Source of the DNA: Pontibacter vulgaris | Lineage (GTDB): Bacteria; Bacteroidota; Bacteroidia; Cytophagales; Hymenobacteraceae | DNA: 64,000 nt | Assembly (NCBI RefSeq): GCF_022758145.1 | Contig: NZ_JAJVDH010000004.1 | Location: 124,001-188,000 of the forward strand | Direction: 5' to 3' | Shown here: in pieces, positions 25,770-35,604 of the stretch | Position numbering within the stretch: position 1 is the stretch's first letter | Layout of the letters: each line of letters begins with the position of its first letter | Position numbers and translations under genes: made by a program | The notes under the pieces: generated by a model | What the model was told of the DNA's origin: nothing | The model's input: the letters and a program-made list of their open reading frames with translations, nothing else | The model's database searches: none

Positions 25770-26051
25770 ATGAACCGATTTTCAATCAGCCTGATTTTAG
25801 GTATACTTTTCTCAGCCATAGGCACAGCCTCCTTGTTTCTTACAAAAGAATACCTTACACCAGCCATCTGGCTGAGCTTTGGCAACGGACTTATACTTTC
25901 TAACCTGAGGTTTACGAGAAAAGATGCAAATGGAAATGTGGAAACCATGCCTATTCCTAAAGCAAGAGTTTATTCCGGACTTTTTCTGATCGTGCTGGCG
26001 GTAGTATTGTTAGGCATCCAGGTTTATCTCGATATGCAGCGTATTTCTTAA
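25770..26051 (+). CDS. Small membrane protein of unknown function
   Basis: A 93-residue protein with hydrophobic segments at ~5-25 (ISLILGILFSAIGTASLFL), a short middle one, and ~68-86 (YSGLFLIVLAVVLLGIQVYL), separated by a charged loop (RKDANGNVETMPIPKAR). No family motif. It converges on the aspartyl protease gene and their stop codons overlap by 4 bp (TTAA). Confidence 0.6.
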   Translation: MNRFSISLILGILFSAIGTASLFLTKEYLTPAIWLSFGNGLILSNLRFTRKDANGNVETMPIPKARVYSGLFLIVLAVVLLGIQVYLDMQRIS

Positions 26052-27298
26052 ATTTCGCTTTTCAGCACCAGGTCTACGTTGTGCACAACGGCGTCGCGCT
26101 TAACCTGCATGCGAAGTTTACGGCCAGGCTTACTTTCAAATATCTCCATCAGTTCGTTTAGGGTCAGCTCGGTGCAGTTTTTCCCGTTTATATTGAGTAA
26201 CTGGTCGCCTGGTTTTAGCCCTACTAACTTGGCTGGGGAATCTTCTACAACATTGGATACAGTATAATAATTGGTGCCCGGCAACGGTGTACTTACCTCA
26301 AAGCCGGCCATGTTATAATGAAATGGCTCTTTGAACTTGCGGTTTGGTTGCAGCACCATGCGGTTGTGCGGATAATCAAGTATAACGGTAAAGCGCTTTA
26401 AAATATCCGAGCCAAGATTGCCATTCCGGTTTGATATGTTGAGTGCCAGCTTAATGGCTTCTTCGTTAGGGTAAGATGCCGGCAAATTCAGTAACTCATA
26501 GCGTCCAATCTTAAACCCGTTAATTCTTCCTATTTTCCCGTTAATGTCCCCACTCAGCCCCCTGCCTAAGTATGCTTCCATCACTTTTGGGGGCAGCGTA
26601 AGGCGGTTGTTAGATGGCAGATACAAGGAGAGTGTATGGCTTGCCCCAGTATCCACTACAAGCTTAACATTTACCGTATCGCCGTTGTGCTGGCGCACAT
26701 TAGCAAACACATAAGCCTTGTTTCCTTCAATATGCAAGGGGTATTCTTCCGCTCGTTTTTTTCTGGCCAGTTTAATATCCGGCCTGTAAAGGGTTATTGT
26801 TTTGGCGTGATAATTAATCTTTACTACAAAATTTTTGAAAATATCATACCCGATTATACCATGCACAGGCATCCCCATGCGTGTAGACAGATCGAACATA
26901 TCTTCCAGAAGTACATACACCTGGTGGTTATCACCTTGAATGCCCTCCATACTCATGGTATTGCCGCTCGAAAAAAGTGCCTCCACTGTATAACCAGTCC
27001 CAAGTCCGCTCAATGTAATTTTATCGGCCTGGTTCAGATCCAGGGAATCGCTATAATAAAGGCGTGTAATGATCGTATTCCTGACGCCGGAATCAAGTAT
27101 GAAATTGAGAGATTTAGAGTCGTTTATTTTAACCGGAATTATAATCAGATTATGCACCAACTGGAAAGGAAGCGTAATGCTTTTGCGGTTGGACGTGAAG
27201 TAGACGGTGTCTTTGGAAACAGGTTGCCCCTGTGCCCCCGCCAGCAGCAGCAGGTACAGGCAAAGACAAAGCAACACAGCAGAACGTGCTCTTGTCAT
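26048..27298 (-). CDS. Secreted retropepsin-like aspartyl protease with PDZ domain
   Basis: A 416-residue protein with an N-terminal signal peptide (VLLCLCLYLLLLAGAQGQ). Two aspartyl-protease half motifs are present: FILDSGVRNT near residue 66 and LVVDTGASHTLSLY near residue 205; the first has DSG, the second DTGA. A PDZ domain occupies the last ~85 residues (AKLVGLKPGDQLLNINGKN). This layout is a common Bacteroidota family of periplasmic proteases. Substrates are unknown. Confidence 0.85.
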   Translation of the reverse strand: MTRARSAVLLCLCLYLLLLAGAQGQPVSKDTVYFTSNRKSITLPFQLVHNLIIIPVKINDSKSLNFILDSGVRNTIITRLYYSDSLDLNQADKITLSGLGTGYTVEALFSSGNTMSMEGIQGDNHQVYVLLEDMFDLSTRMGMPVHGIIGYDIFKNFVVKINYHAKTITLYRPDIKLARKKRAEEYPLHIEGNKAYVFANVRQHNGDTVNVKLVVDTGASHTLSLYLPSNNRLTLPPKVMEAYLGRGLSGDINGKIGRINGFKIGRYELLNLPASYPNEEAIKLALNISNRNGNLGSDILKRFTVILDYPHNRMVLQPNRKFKEPFHYNMAGFEVSTPLPGTNYYTVSNVVEDSPAKLVGLKPGDQLLNINGKNCTELTLNELMEIFESKPGRKLRMQVKRDAVVHNVDLVLKSEI

Positions 27299-27434
27299 AT
27301 CCCAGTTGGTTTATAGTTCAATACGTTAATGAATATACGTACATTGCGCTATAAAATCAACAAAATGCCATTATAAATTAATTGGTTTACAACAGTTTAT
27401 ACTTACAGGTAGCAGCTTGTAAGTATAACATACT

Positions 27435-28769
27435 TTAGCTTAGCTTTCTTTTGCGTCTTTGCTCGGCAACTGCAGCCAGGCTTTTGCCTTTTTCACGCCC
27501 GAAGAAAAGATGTTTAGGGCTACCGATAACCTGTGAGCCATAAATGCCGCTATGCCCCGAAAACAGATAAGCAGCTACACAGGCAACTGCCATAAAAACA
27601 CTGCTCTCGGCACCGAAAAGCTCAATAGCCATAAAAGTACAGGTGAGCGGTGTGTTGGTAGCACCAGAAAAAACGGCTACAAACCCCATACCTGCCAACA
27701 GAGCCATGGGCAACGGAATTACCTGTGAAAGCGCATTGCCCATAGTAGCCCCGGTAAAAAACAAGGGGGTTACTTCTCCGCCTTTAAAGCCAGCCCCTAA
27801 TGTAAATGAAGTAAAAAGCACTTTAACAAAGGCATCATAAGCAGGGAGTTCCTGCGAAAAAGCAGCCTGAATGGTTGGTATGCCCAAGCCGATATACTTT
27901 GTTGTACCCAGCAGAAAAACCGCACCAGCTATTATAATACCTCCAACTACCGGGCGTAGCGGAGCATATCCTATACTTTGTTTAAATACTTTGCTCCAGA
28001 AAGAGGTTGCTTTTGCGAAGATCATCCCTGCCAATCCAAATAAAGCGCCTGCAATGAGGGCAAAGACTAAGCCAGCCGGAGAAATTTCTGGCACAAATGG
28101 AATAGTATAAATTGTATGGTGCACGCCCCAGGCATTGCAAGTATAACTTGCGATAACGGCTGCCATAAAACTTGGTAAAAGGGCATCGTAGCGAATCCGG
28201 CCAATAACAAAAACCTCCAGCCCGAAGACTGCCGCCGCCAGGGGCGTTCCAAACAAGGCAGAAAAACCTGCACTAATACCGGTAATGATAAGTATGCGAC
28301 GATCGCGGGGGCGCAGGCGTAACATTTTAGTGAATTGATCGGCGATGGCCCCGCCCATTTGTACGGCTGTACCTTCGCGGCCAGCAGACCCACCAAATAA
28401 GTGTGTAGCAAGCGTACCAAAAAGCACAAGTGGCGCCATGCGCAACGGGATTATACTTTTGGGCGCATGAATTTCATCGAGTAGCAGGTTGTTGCCTTTT
28501 ACAGCACTTTGGCCGAAATAATGGTAAAGCAATCCGATAACCAGGCCTGCAACAGGCAATAACCAGATAATCCAGGTATGTGCCTCGCGGTAGTTGGTTA
28601 CCCAATCAAGGGCAACAAGAAAAAAAGCACAGGCAGAACCAACCAGAATACCAACCAACAGGCAAATAAACAGCCATTTTACAGTATAAAGTATAGCCGT
28701 AACTGGCTCACCAGCTGATAATAGTCTACTCAGTATTTTTTTAACCTGGTTAGGAGTGTTTTTGCGCAT
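27435..28769 (-). CDS. clcF: CLC-F fluoride/proton antiporter
   Basis: A 444-residue membrane exchanger of the ClC fold. The gating-glutamate motif reads GREGT (130-134, E132) where chloride ClCs have GREGP, and the first anion-binding loop reads KGNNLLLDEIH (91-101) instead of GSGIP; both are hallmarks of the CLC-F branch that expels fluoride. A fluoride riboswitch directly upstream on the same strand confirms the role. Ten or so hydrophobic segments span residues 30-425. No C-terminal CBS domain. Confidence 0.93.
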   Translation of the reverse strand: MRKNTPNQVKKILSRLLSAGEPVTAILYTVKWLFICLLVGILVGSACAFFLVALDWVTNYREAHTWIIWLLPVAGLVIGLLYHYFGQSAVKGNNLLLDEIHAPKSIIPLRMAPLVLFGTLATHLFGGSAGREGTAVQMGGAIADQFTKMLRLRPRDRRILIITGISAGFSALFGTPLAAAVFGLEVFVIGRIRYDALLPSFMAAVIASYTCNAWGVHHTIYTIPFVPEISPAGLVFALIAGALFGLAGMIFAKATSFWSKVFKQSIGYAPLRPVVGGIIIAGAVFLLGTTKYIGLGIPTIQAAFSQELPAYDAFVKVLFTSFTLGAGFKGGEVTPLFFTGATMGNALSQVIPLPMALLAGMGFVAVFSGATNTPLTCTFMAIELFGAESSVFMAVACVAAYLFSGHSGIYGSQVIGSPKHLFFGREKGKSLAAVAEQRRKRKLS

Positions 28770-28822
28770 CGTTAACTGCTGATAATAGTTTAATATACTG
28801 GCAAGCCTGATTGCTTACCACT

Positions 28823-28888
28823 TCAGCAGGAGTTATCAGCCGATGCACTTTGCGTGAGGAGGCGGTTTCAGGCAAACCCCATTGCCTT
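28823..28888 (-). promoter_or_regulatory. Fluoride riboswitch (crcB motif)
   Basis: Read on the minus strand, GGCAATGGGGTTTGCC (28871-28886), then TGAAACCGCC (28861-28870) and GGCTGATAACTCCTGC (28826-28841) reproduce the conserved crcB elements: the ATGG hairpin, ACCGCC and the terminal CTGATxACTCCT. A 7-bp hairpin (28800-28806 with 28813-28819) follows as possible expression platform, without a T-run. It should turn on the downstream clcF when fluoride is bound. Confidence 0.93.
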
Positions 28889-28893
28889 TAGCG

Positions 28894-28901
28894 CAAATGT
28901 A
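28894..28901 (-). promoter_or_regulatory. -7 element TACATTTG of the clcF transcript
   Basis: Minus-strand TACATTTG fits TAnnTTTG. It ends about 6 bases before the first conserved riboswitch base, so transcription would begin right at the aptamer. The -33 region is only AT-rich. Confidence 0.6.
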
Positions 28902-29042
28902 ATAAAAGTGCTTCTTTAATTTAAACCTGCTGCTTTAAAACTAAGTTATTTGGGCAAAAATCTGTTATCTAACATAGTGCCAGCTATAAAATTAGCCTTA
29001 GAGCAGAAAGAACCAGCGCATTCGTTATACTTTACTTAACTC

Positions 29043-29071
29043 TTGCCCTAATCGTATTTTACCTATATTTG
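29043..29071 (+). promoter_or_regulatory. Promoter of the carbonic anhydrase gene
   Basis: TTG at 29043-29045, an 18-bp spacer and TATATTTG at 29064-29071 form a full Bacteroidota sigma promoter. It lies 60 bp before the ATG at 29131. Confidence 0.7.
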
Positions 29072-29130
29072 AATGCTAAAAATATAGCAGTTGGCAGCAT
29101 ATTCAGCTCAACTAATTAAAAATCAGACCT

Positions 29131-29757
29131 ATGCATTACCACGAATACAGCGACCTGATAAAGAACAACCTTGAATGGGCACAGGAAAAACTCGAACAGG
29201 ATTCGTCTTATTTCGAGAAGCTTGCGAAAGGCCAGCGTCCTCCGTTTTTGTTTATCGGCTGTTCCGATAGCCGCATGCCGCTGAATAGTTTTACCAAAAC
29301 CGAACCTGGCGAATTATTTATACATCGTAACGTGGCTAACCAGGTTTCGCTGACAGATATGAACCTGCTGGCTGTGCTGGAGTATGCAGTAGAATCTTTG
29401 GAAGTGCAGCATATTGTGGTGTGCGGGCATTATTGCTGTGGTGGCGTAGAGGCAGCCTACAGAGGAACAGCTACCGGGGTGGTAGAAAACTGGGTTAATC
29501 CTATCCGTGAATTATATATTAAAAACCGCCAGGAAATTGACGCGCTTCCAACAGATAAACTCAGGCTGAATAAACTTGCCGAATTAAACGTAGTGGCTCA
29601 GGTAAAAAACATCTGTAACACATCTGTTATGCACCGTGCTTTTAAATCCGAACGGTATCCGCAGGTGCACGGCTGGGTGCTAGATATTGAATCGGGCCAC
29701 ATTAAAGACCTGGAGTTGCCGCTAAATAACTGGCACGAAATGGGTATTATGCCTTAA
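29131..29757 (+). CDS. Beta-class carbonic anhydrase
   Basis: A 208-residue zinc enzyme interconverting CO2 and bicarbonate. Zinc ligands C44, H100 and C103 are in place (GCSDSRMP and VCGHYCCGG), with the D46/R48 dyad. No signal peptide, so it is cytoplasmic. Its neighbours are cation and anion transporters, where it can supply protons and bicarbonate for pH control; this link is contextual. Confidence 0.94.
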   Translation: MHYHEYSDLIKNNLEWAQEKLEQDSSYFEKLAKGQRPPFLFIGCSDSRMPLNSFTKTEPGELFIHRNVANQVSLTDMNLLAVLEYAVESLEVQHIVVCGHYCCGGVEAAYRGTATGVVENWVNPIRELYIKNRQEIDALPTDKLRLNKLAELNVVAQVKNICNTSVMHRAFKSERYPQVHGWVLDIESGHIKDLELPLNNWHEMGIMP

Positions 29758-29869
29758 AGTATAGCTTAAATTAATTTATACTTTACTTTACTGTACTACC
29801 TAAAACTTTTGAACTGACGCCACGTCTTAAGTATACTTAAATTGAAGTATAAATATAAAGGCTATCATA

Positions 29870-31216
29870 TTGAGCAGTTCTACAAGGTTTCAACTTCTTC
29901 GCAGCATTCTGCATCCTATACAGGATTTCATCAATAAAGAATCTTTTAGCGGCCTGTTGCTGATGTTTATTACTGTGGCAGCGCTGGCCTGGGCCAACTC
30001 ACCCTTGGCAGACAGTTACGACAAAATCTGGAACACACCTTTTAACATTTCCTTCGGAGATTTCGGACTTGAAAAGGCAGCCATACTTTGGATTAACGAT
30101 GGCTTGATGGCCATTTTCTTTTTTGTAGTGGGGCTGGAAATAAAGCGTGAAATACTTACCGGTGAACTGGCCAGCCCCCGTAAAGCTGCATTTCCGGTAA
30201 TAGCAGCTCTAGGCGGAATGGTGGTGCCGGCCGCTATTTATATTTTCCTTAATTTAAATAACGAAAATCTGCATGGCTGGGGAATACCAATGGCCACTGA
30301 CATTGCTTTTGCTCTTGGCATACTTGTACTGCTTGGCAAACGTGTTCCGCTTTCGCTGAAGCTATTTCTGGTAGCCTTTGCCATAGTTGATGATATTGGG
30401 GCTGTTCTGGTTATTGCATTCTTTTATACTTCAGAAATCAGTATGCTTAGCCTGCTGGTAGCAATTGGTGTATTCGGTATTCTTCTTGTTCTTAGTGCCC
30501 TGAATGTGCGCAATATCTGGCTTTATACTTTGTTGGGCCTAATTTTGTGGGTAGCCTTCCTGAAATCGGGCGTGCATGCTACTGTGGCAGGTATCTTACT
30601 GGCCATGACCATACCTCACCGGTCCAAAATAAGCGAAGAAGAATTTATAGCCAGCACCAATTCCGTTCTGGCTGAGTTGCATGCCGTACATTTACCTCGC
30701 AACAATACAGACGAAGAGAATGATGAAAATGAAGCTTTGGATTCTGAAAATTTTCAGGCTACCATACATACCTTAGAAACTAACTGCGAGGAGGCACTAT
30801 CGCCGCTGGCCAGGCTGGAGCACGCTTTACACCCGTGGGTAGCCTACCTGATTATGCCGGTTTTTGCTTTATCCAATGCTGGAATCAGCATAGATAGCGC
30901 TATGCTTAACAGTTTCAGCGACCCTGTACTTACCGGAATTATACTTGGACTCGTACTTGGTAAGCCAGCAGGCATTATGATTTTCACATGGCTTGGCGCT
31001 GTTACCGGGCTGGCTGCAAAACCTAACGATATAAGCTGGATACAAGTTCTGGGAGCGGGGCTACTTGGCGGTGTGGGTTTTACCATGTCCATATTTATTG
31101 CCAACCTGGCATTTGCCGGTTCGCCCATGCTTGTGTTTGCAAAACTGGCTATACTTAGCGCCTCATTAATTGCCGGTTTGGTCGGTTACTTGGTACTACG
31201 CTCTGTTAAGGCTTAA
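29870..31216 (+). CDS. nhaA: Na+/H+ antiporter NhaA
   Basis: A 448-residue inner-membrane antiporter. GLEIKREILTGELASPRKAAFPVIAA and the signature PMATDIAFALGILVLLG and FLVAFAIVDDIGAVL carry the paired aspartates of the ion site. The first codon appears to be TTG at 29870, since no ATG precedes the conserved QDFINKESFSGLLL. A charged loop (NNTDEENDENEALDSEN) is inserted between helices VIII and IX, common in Bacteroidota. It follows carbonic anhydrase by 112 bp and may form part of the same salt and pH response. Confidence 0.93.
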   Translation: MSSSTRFQLLRSILHPIQDFINKESFSGLLLMFITVAALAWANSPLADSYDKIWNTPFNISFGDFGLEKAAILWINDGLMAIFFFVVGLEIKREILTGELASPRKAAFPVIAALGGMVVPAAIYIFLNLNNENLHGWGIPMATDIAFALGILVLLGKRVPLSLKLFLVAFAIVDDIGAVLVIAFFYTSEISMLSLLVAIGVFGILLVLSALNVRNIWLYTLLGLILWVAFLKSGVHATVAGILLAMTIPHRSKISEEEFIASTNSVLAELHAVHLPRNNTDEENDENEALDSENFQATIHTLETNCEEALSPLARLEHALHPWVAYLIMPVFALSNAGISIDSAMLNSFSDPVLTGIILGLVLGKPAGIMIFTWLGAVTGLAAKPNDISWIQVLGAGLLGGVGFTMSIFIANLAFAGSPMLVFAKLAILSASLIAGLVGYLVLRSVKA

Positions 31217-31276
31217 GAGGACATTGCTGAGTGCTTTTTATTTTTTAAAAATTCTATAATACCTTGAATGCCCGAC

Positions 31277-32203
31277 TTAATCTCCGCTGATAATTGCATC
31301 TAAAAACCCGATTTCTTCATCTCGTTTTTTAAATACAATAAGCGGGATATCATCGTTATACCGCAGCACTTTTTCAGTAGTGCTGCCCAATACAAACAAT
31401 GCTGCCGCTGATTTTCCTTTTGCCCCGATCACGAGTAAATCGGCTTTGGCACGTTTAGCTTCCAGTACAATCAATTCGCCGGCTACTTCATCCTGTTGTT
31501 GTTTAACTAGCCTTAGGTTGGCATGTGAACCAAGCTCAGGAAAACGCTCTAACACGCGTTCAAACTTTTCGTTCGCAAAGCCCTGCATTCGCCGGTCAAA
31601 CTCGTCGTAACTGATGCCTAGCGTAATATAACCGGGCGGCACCTGGTATACATGCATACAAATTATTTCGATGCCGGGCTGCGTGTTTGTTAACCGAAGT
31701 ACATGTTCGAGCGCCATCGTTGAATACTCTGAGAAGTCGATACTGACAACAACCCGCTTTAAAACAGTTTCTGCGTTTTCAGGAATAAAGAGTATACTTA
31801 CCCTGCCTGTCCGAAGCAATTTCCCAGGCAACAACCCGCTCCCTTTCAGACGAAACTTTCTGCCTACCATAATCAGGTCTATGTGTTTTACTTTAGACCA
31901 GTGCAACAGCTCTTTCAGCGGGCTACCCTCTACAACCTGCACTCTTACCTGCACATGGGGCAGTTGTTCAAAGTATGGCCTCAACTTATCTTCGAGTAAA
32001 TCACAGAAGCGTTCATCGGCTGGCATGTGGCTACTGCCTGTATCCAGCAATATCTCCTGAGGTATATCCAGATTTCGCTCTACATGCAGAAAGTATACTT
32101 TCTCTACCGGAAAACAGGAACACATAAAGGCTGCATAACGGATCAGCGTTTCGTCCATTACAGTCAGGTCAAGCCCTACCATCAAGCGGTTTACAGCATT
32201 CAT
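31277..32203 (-). CDS. Tandem-domain universal stress protein (UspA family)
   Basis: A 308-residue cytoplasmic protein with two Usp domains (~1-150 and ~150-295). The second has the ATP-binding pattern IGAKGKSAAALFVLGSTTEKVL (G-x2-G-x9-GS). The first is degenerate at that site (VGRKFRLKGSGLLPGKL). Such proteins act in stress tolerance by mechanisms that vary; here it is flanked by nhaA and the mrp operon. Confidence 0.87.
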   Translation of the reverse strand: MNAVNRLMVGLDLTVMDETLIRYAAFMCSCFPVEKVYFLHVERNLDIPQEILLDTGSSHMPADERFCDLLEDKLRPYFEQLPHVQVRVQVVEGSPLKELLHWSKVKHIDLIMVGRKFRLKGSGLLPGKLLRTGRVSILFIPENAETVLKRVVVSIDFSEYSTMALEHVLRLTNTQPGIEIICMHVYQVPPGYITLGISYDEFDRRMQGFANEKFERVLERFPELGSHANLRLVKQQQDEVAGELIVLEAKRAKADLLVIGAKGKSAAALFVLGSTTEKVLRYNDDIPLIVFKKRDEEIGFLDAIISGD

Positions 32204-32375
32204 ACAATAGATTTCTGTAGATAAAATTTAACTACTAATATGGTACCTCAGACTGTTCACCCGGCCTTTGATTAAAAATGAAACTTAATGCAGGAAGGCC
32301 TGTAAACACTAGTATAAACTTAATACGGGAAAAAACATGTAAGATTTCAGAAGATTACCATTTAGATTACTAATA

Positions 32376-34691
32376 ATGCTTTTAGCAACCATAGTCCGCT
32401 TACCAGTTACGTATGCTGCACCCATTATGCAACGTATACCAGGCAGACAATTGTTGGTTCCGGCCGCGCTGTTACCTCTTGTACTATTTGCGTATTTCTG
32501 CACCTACCTTTCCGAAATCATTTCCGGAAAAACATTCAGTTTCGCTTATTCCTGGGTACCCGAACTTAACATTAACCTCGCTTTTTACCTGGATGGGCTC
32601 AGCCTGTTTTTTGCACTCCTCATCAGTGGATTTGGTGTCTTTATTATGGTGTACTCTGCCGAGTATCTCAGAGGCCACCCGCTGCTGAATCGCTTTTACC
32701 TGTACCTCAGCGTATTTATGCTCTCCATGCTGGGGCTGGTATTGGCAGACAACCTTATTTGCCTCTTTATTTTCTGGGAACTTACCAGCATCAGCTCCTA
32801 CCTGCTTATCGGGTTTTCACATGACAACCCGGTTTCACGATCATCGGCATTACAGGCTTTACTGGTAACAGGGCTGGGCGGCCTAGCACTAATGACTGGT
32901 ATGATTCTGCTGGGTAACGTGGGCGGTACTTATACGATTAGCGAATTACTCACACGCGGCGAGCTGGTTAAATCCCACCCCTTATACTTGCCTGCGCTTT
33001 TACTTATATTGCTGGGGGCTTTTACAAAATCGGCGCAGTTTCCGTTTCATTTCTGGTTGCCCAATGCCATGGCTGCACCAACGCCTGTAAGTGCTTACCT
33101 GCACTCAGCTACCATGGTAAAAGCCGGCGTCTATTTACTCGCCAGGTTTACTCCTGTTTTAGGAGGTACTGAAGTATGGCAGTATACTTTGGTTACTATT
33201 GGAGCCATAACAGCCTTACTGGGTGCCTTGCTGGCTGTGCAGCACATCGATCTGAAAGCAATTCTGGCGAATACTACCATCAGTTCCCTTGGCGTACTGA
33301 TGATTATGCTAGGTATAGGAACGCCAGCAGCTTTAGAGGCACTGCTGGTTTTTATACTGGCACATGCCCTTAATAAATGCGCCCTTTTCCTGATAACAGG
33401 TAATATTGACCATGCTACCGGTACCCGCGATTTTAAGGTGCTGTATGGCTTAGCGCTGAACATGCGGCCTACGGCTGTTGCAGCAACTATGGCTGCTTTG
33501 TCGTTTGCAGGTATGGTCCCATTTCTGGGGTTTATCTCAAAAGAAATGCTTTATGATGCTACCCTGGGGGCCGGCAAAGCAGGTTTCCTTATTTTTAGTA
33601 TAGTTTTTATTTCCAAGGTAGTAGCTATTTTGATCGCCATTATTATAGGGTATAAACTATTCTGGCCGCGTGTTTCTGAGCCAACTCCTATCCACCACCC
33701 CTGCGGACTTAACCTGACAATTCCGCCTATGGTAATGGCATCAGCCGCGCTGGCATTTGGTATGCTCCCAGGCATTATGGCAACTCCTTTAATACAAAGC
33801 GCCCTTGCGCCAATTGCCGGTAAAACACTATTTATAGAGCTTAAAATATGGCATGGCCTGAGCCTAGGGTTAATTAACTCCATCATGACATTTATACTCG
33901 GCACACTGGTTTATACTGTACATAGCCGGATTATTGAATTTAGCCCCAGACTCACTCCTCTTTACAACTATGGCCCTAATTCTATATACCAGTTTTTCGT
34001 AACAGGCCTGGTAAAAGGCTCATCTAAACTGATCTCAATTATACAGAGTGGGTATGTTCGGAGTTATATTTCTGCCATTGTGCTTACTATGGTTGGCCTG
34101 GTAGCACTTTCGCTTTGGAATAAGGTCCCATTGCTGAATCTCACACAAGAGATAAAAATGTTACACGATGTAAGGCTGTATGAGCTTGTACTCCTGTTTC
34201 TGATTTTGCCAGGACTCTTTTTTCTTTTCAAGACCCACTCACGCCTTATTGCCATCGCCATCATGGGCATAATTGGTTATTCTGTTGCGTTGTTTTATAT
34301 ATTGTTCGGAGCTCCTGATGTAGCTGCCACCCAATTACTGATCGAGACGTTAACGGTGGTGCTTTTTGTGCTTGTGTTACATAGGCTACCGCCCTTCCGT
34401 TTTATCAGCCATAAATCTAAAAGGTATAAATACATCCTGATTTCAGCACTTTTCGGAGCCATGATGACCTATGTTGTATTGCTGGTAAAACAATACCCGC
34501 TACACTCCGAACTAAAGCAATTTTACGGCGACAACAGTTATCTGCAGGGCCATGGGCGCAATATAGTAAATGTAATTCTGGTAGATTTTCGTGGCTTTGA
34601 TACGTTGGGCGAGATTACTGTACTAGCAGTTGCTGCTATTGGCATTGTGGCACTACTGCGGCTCCGGTTAGAGAAAGGAGGTAAACGATGA
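32376..34691 (+). CDS. mrpA: Mrp antiporter subunit A
   Basis: A 771-residue membrane protein related to complex I NuoL. FWELTSISSYLLIGF supplies the conserved Glu (E135), and KSAQFPFHFWLPNAMAAPTPVSAYLHSATMVKAG (given here as a block of the proton-antiporter family) the key Lys and His. The C-terminal ~200 residues form the MrpA-specific extension. It heads the seven-gene mrp operon and overlaps mrpB by 4 bp. Mrp complexes exchange Na+ for protons and support growth at high pH or salt. Confidence 0.93.
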   Translation: MLLATIVRLPVTYAAPIMQRIPGRQLLVPAALLPLVLFAYFCTYLSEIISGKTFSFAYSWVPELNINLAFYLDGLSLFFALLISGFGVFIMVYSAEYLRGHPLLNRFYLYLSVFMLSMLGLVLADNLICLFIFWELTSISSYLLIGFSHDNPVSRSSALQALLVTGLGGLALMTGMILLGNVGGTYTISELLTRGELVKSHPLYLPALLLILLGAFTKSAQFPFHFWLPNAMAAPTPVSAYLHSATMVKAGVYLLARFTPVLGGTEVWQYTLVTIGAITALLGALLAVQHIDLKAILANTTISSLGVLMIMLGIGTPAALEALLVFILAHALNKCALFLITGNIDHATGTRDFKVLYGLALNMRPTAVAATMAALSFAGMVPFLGFISKEMLYDATLGAGKAGFLIFSIVFISKVVAILIAIIIGYKLFWPRVSEPTPIHHPCGLNLTIPPMVMASAALAFGMLPGIMATPLIQSALAPIAGKTLFIELKIWHGLSLGLINSIMTFILGTLVYTVHSRIIEFSPRLTPLYNYGPNSIYQFFVTGLVKGSSKLISIIQSGYVRSYISAIVLTMVGLVALSLWNKVPLLNLTQEIKMLHDVRLYELVLLFLILPGLFFLFKTHSRLIAIAIMGIIGYSVALFYILFGAPDVAATQLLIETLTVVLFVLVLHRLPPFRFISHKSKRYKYILISALFGAMMTYVVLLVKQYPLHSELKQFYGDNSYLQGHGRNIVNVILVDFRGFDTLGEITVLAVAAIGIVALLRLRLEKGGKR

Positions 34692-35230
34692 AAACGCTTG
34701 TTCTGTCTGTAGCTATCAAATTGCTGATACCGGTTTTTCTCTTTTTCTCGCTCTACTGCCTGTTCAGAGGGCATAACCACCCGGGTGGTGGCTTTATAGG
34801 GGGCCTGATCGCTTCAATAGCATTTATTTTTCATACGATGGTGCATGGCCCAAACCGCACTATTACCAGCTTGCTCAAAATTAACCTGTATGGTTTTGAA
34901 CATCAGCCAAACCAGAGCCGCTCGCTTTTCCTGATGCGCATGCAACGTGTTAAAAGATGGCGAAGAAGGTGCGCTCTGGATGATAAAAAATCCGGCAAAC
35001 CGGATTTTCGTCTCGACCCTTTCGACCTGATTGCAACGGGTTTACTGGTAGCAGCCACCAGTGGTATAGTTGGCTTTCTCTTACAGGAGCCTTACATGAG
35101 TTCCAGTTGGTTCGCATTTTCGGTTCCGTTCATCGGCAGTATCGGCACCCCGGTCATTTTTGATATCGGTGTTTACCTGCTTGTGCTTGGCGTTGTACTT
35201 AAGATCACATTTGTAATGTCTGAAGAGTAA
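34688..35230 (+). CDS. mrpB: Mrp antiporter subunit B
   Basis: A 180-residue membrane subunit. HNHPGGGFIGGLIASIAFI is the MnhB/MrpB hallmark. A basic loop (RMQRVKRWRRRC) lies between the second and third membrane segments and is larger than in Bacillus MrpB. Overlaps mrpA by four bases and is 5 bp from mrpC. Confidence 0.92.
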   Translation: MKTLVLSVAIKLLIPVFLFFSLYCLFRGHNHPGGGFIGGLIASIAFIFHTMVHGPNRTITSLLKINLYGFEHQPNQSRSLFLMRMQRVKRWRRRCALDDKKSGKPDFRLDPFDLIATGLLVAATSGIVGFLLQEPYMSSSWFAFSVPFIGSIGTPVIFDIGVYLLVLGVVLKITFVMSEE

Positions 35231-35235
35231 ATATC

Positions 35236-35592
35236 ATGGAAATTATACTTCCTTTTCTCATTGGAATTCTGTTTGCTTCAGGCCTTTACCTGATTCTGCA
35301 CCGCCATTTCTTTAAGCTTATACTTGGCCTGATGTTGTTTAGCCTTGGTACAAATTTATTTGTATTTGTGATAGGCCGCCTGACGCGGGGAGGCTCTCCT
35401 ATTATTGATAAAACTGCTGAAACCGCCACAGTACCCTACGCCGATCCGGTGCCTCAGGCGCTGCTTTTAACTGCCATTGTTATTGGCTTAGGTATACAGG
35501 CCTTTGCCATTGTACTTATTAAAAGAGTGTATCAATCATTTAATACCAACGATCTGGATGAACTACGCAATGCTGAATTAATCGAACATTGA
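35236..35592 (+). CDS. mrpC: Mrp antiporter subunit C (NuoK-like)
   Basis: A 118-residue protein with three TM segments, homologous to complex I subunit NuoK. LILHRHFFKLILGLMLFSLG and DPVPQALLLTAIVIGLG are the conserved MrpC blocks, including the PLPQALVLTAIVI-type motif. Confidence 0.92.
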   Translation: MEIILPFLIGILFASGLYLILHRHFFKLILGLMLFSLGTNLFVFVIGRLTRGGSPIIDKTAETATVPYADPVPQALLLTAIVIGLGIQAFAIVLIKRVYQSFNTNDLDELRNAELIEH

Positions 35593-35604
35593 AACACCCA
35601 CCCA

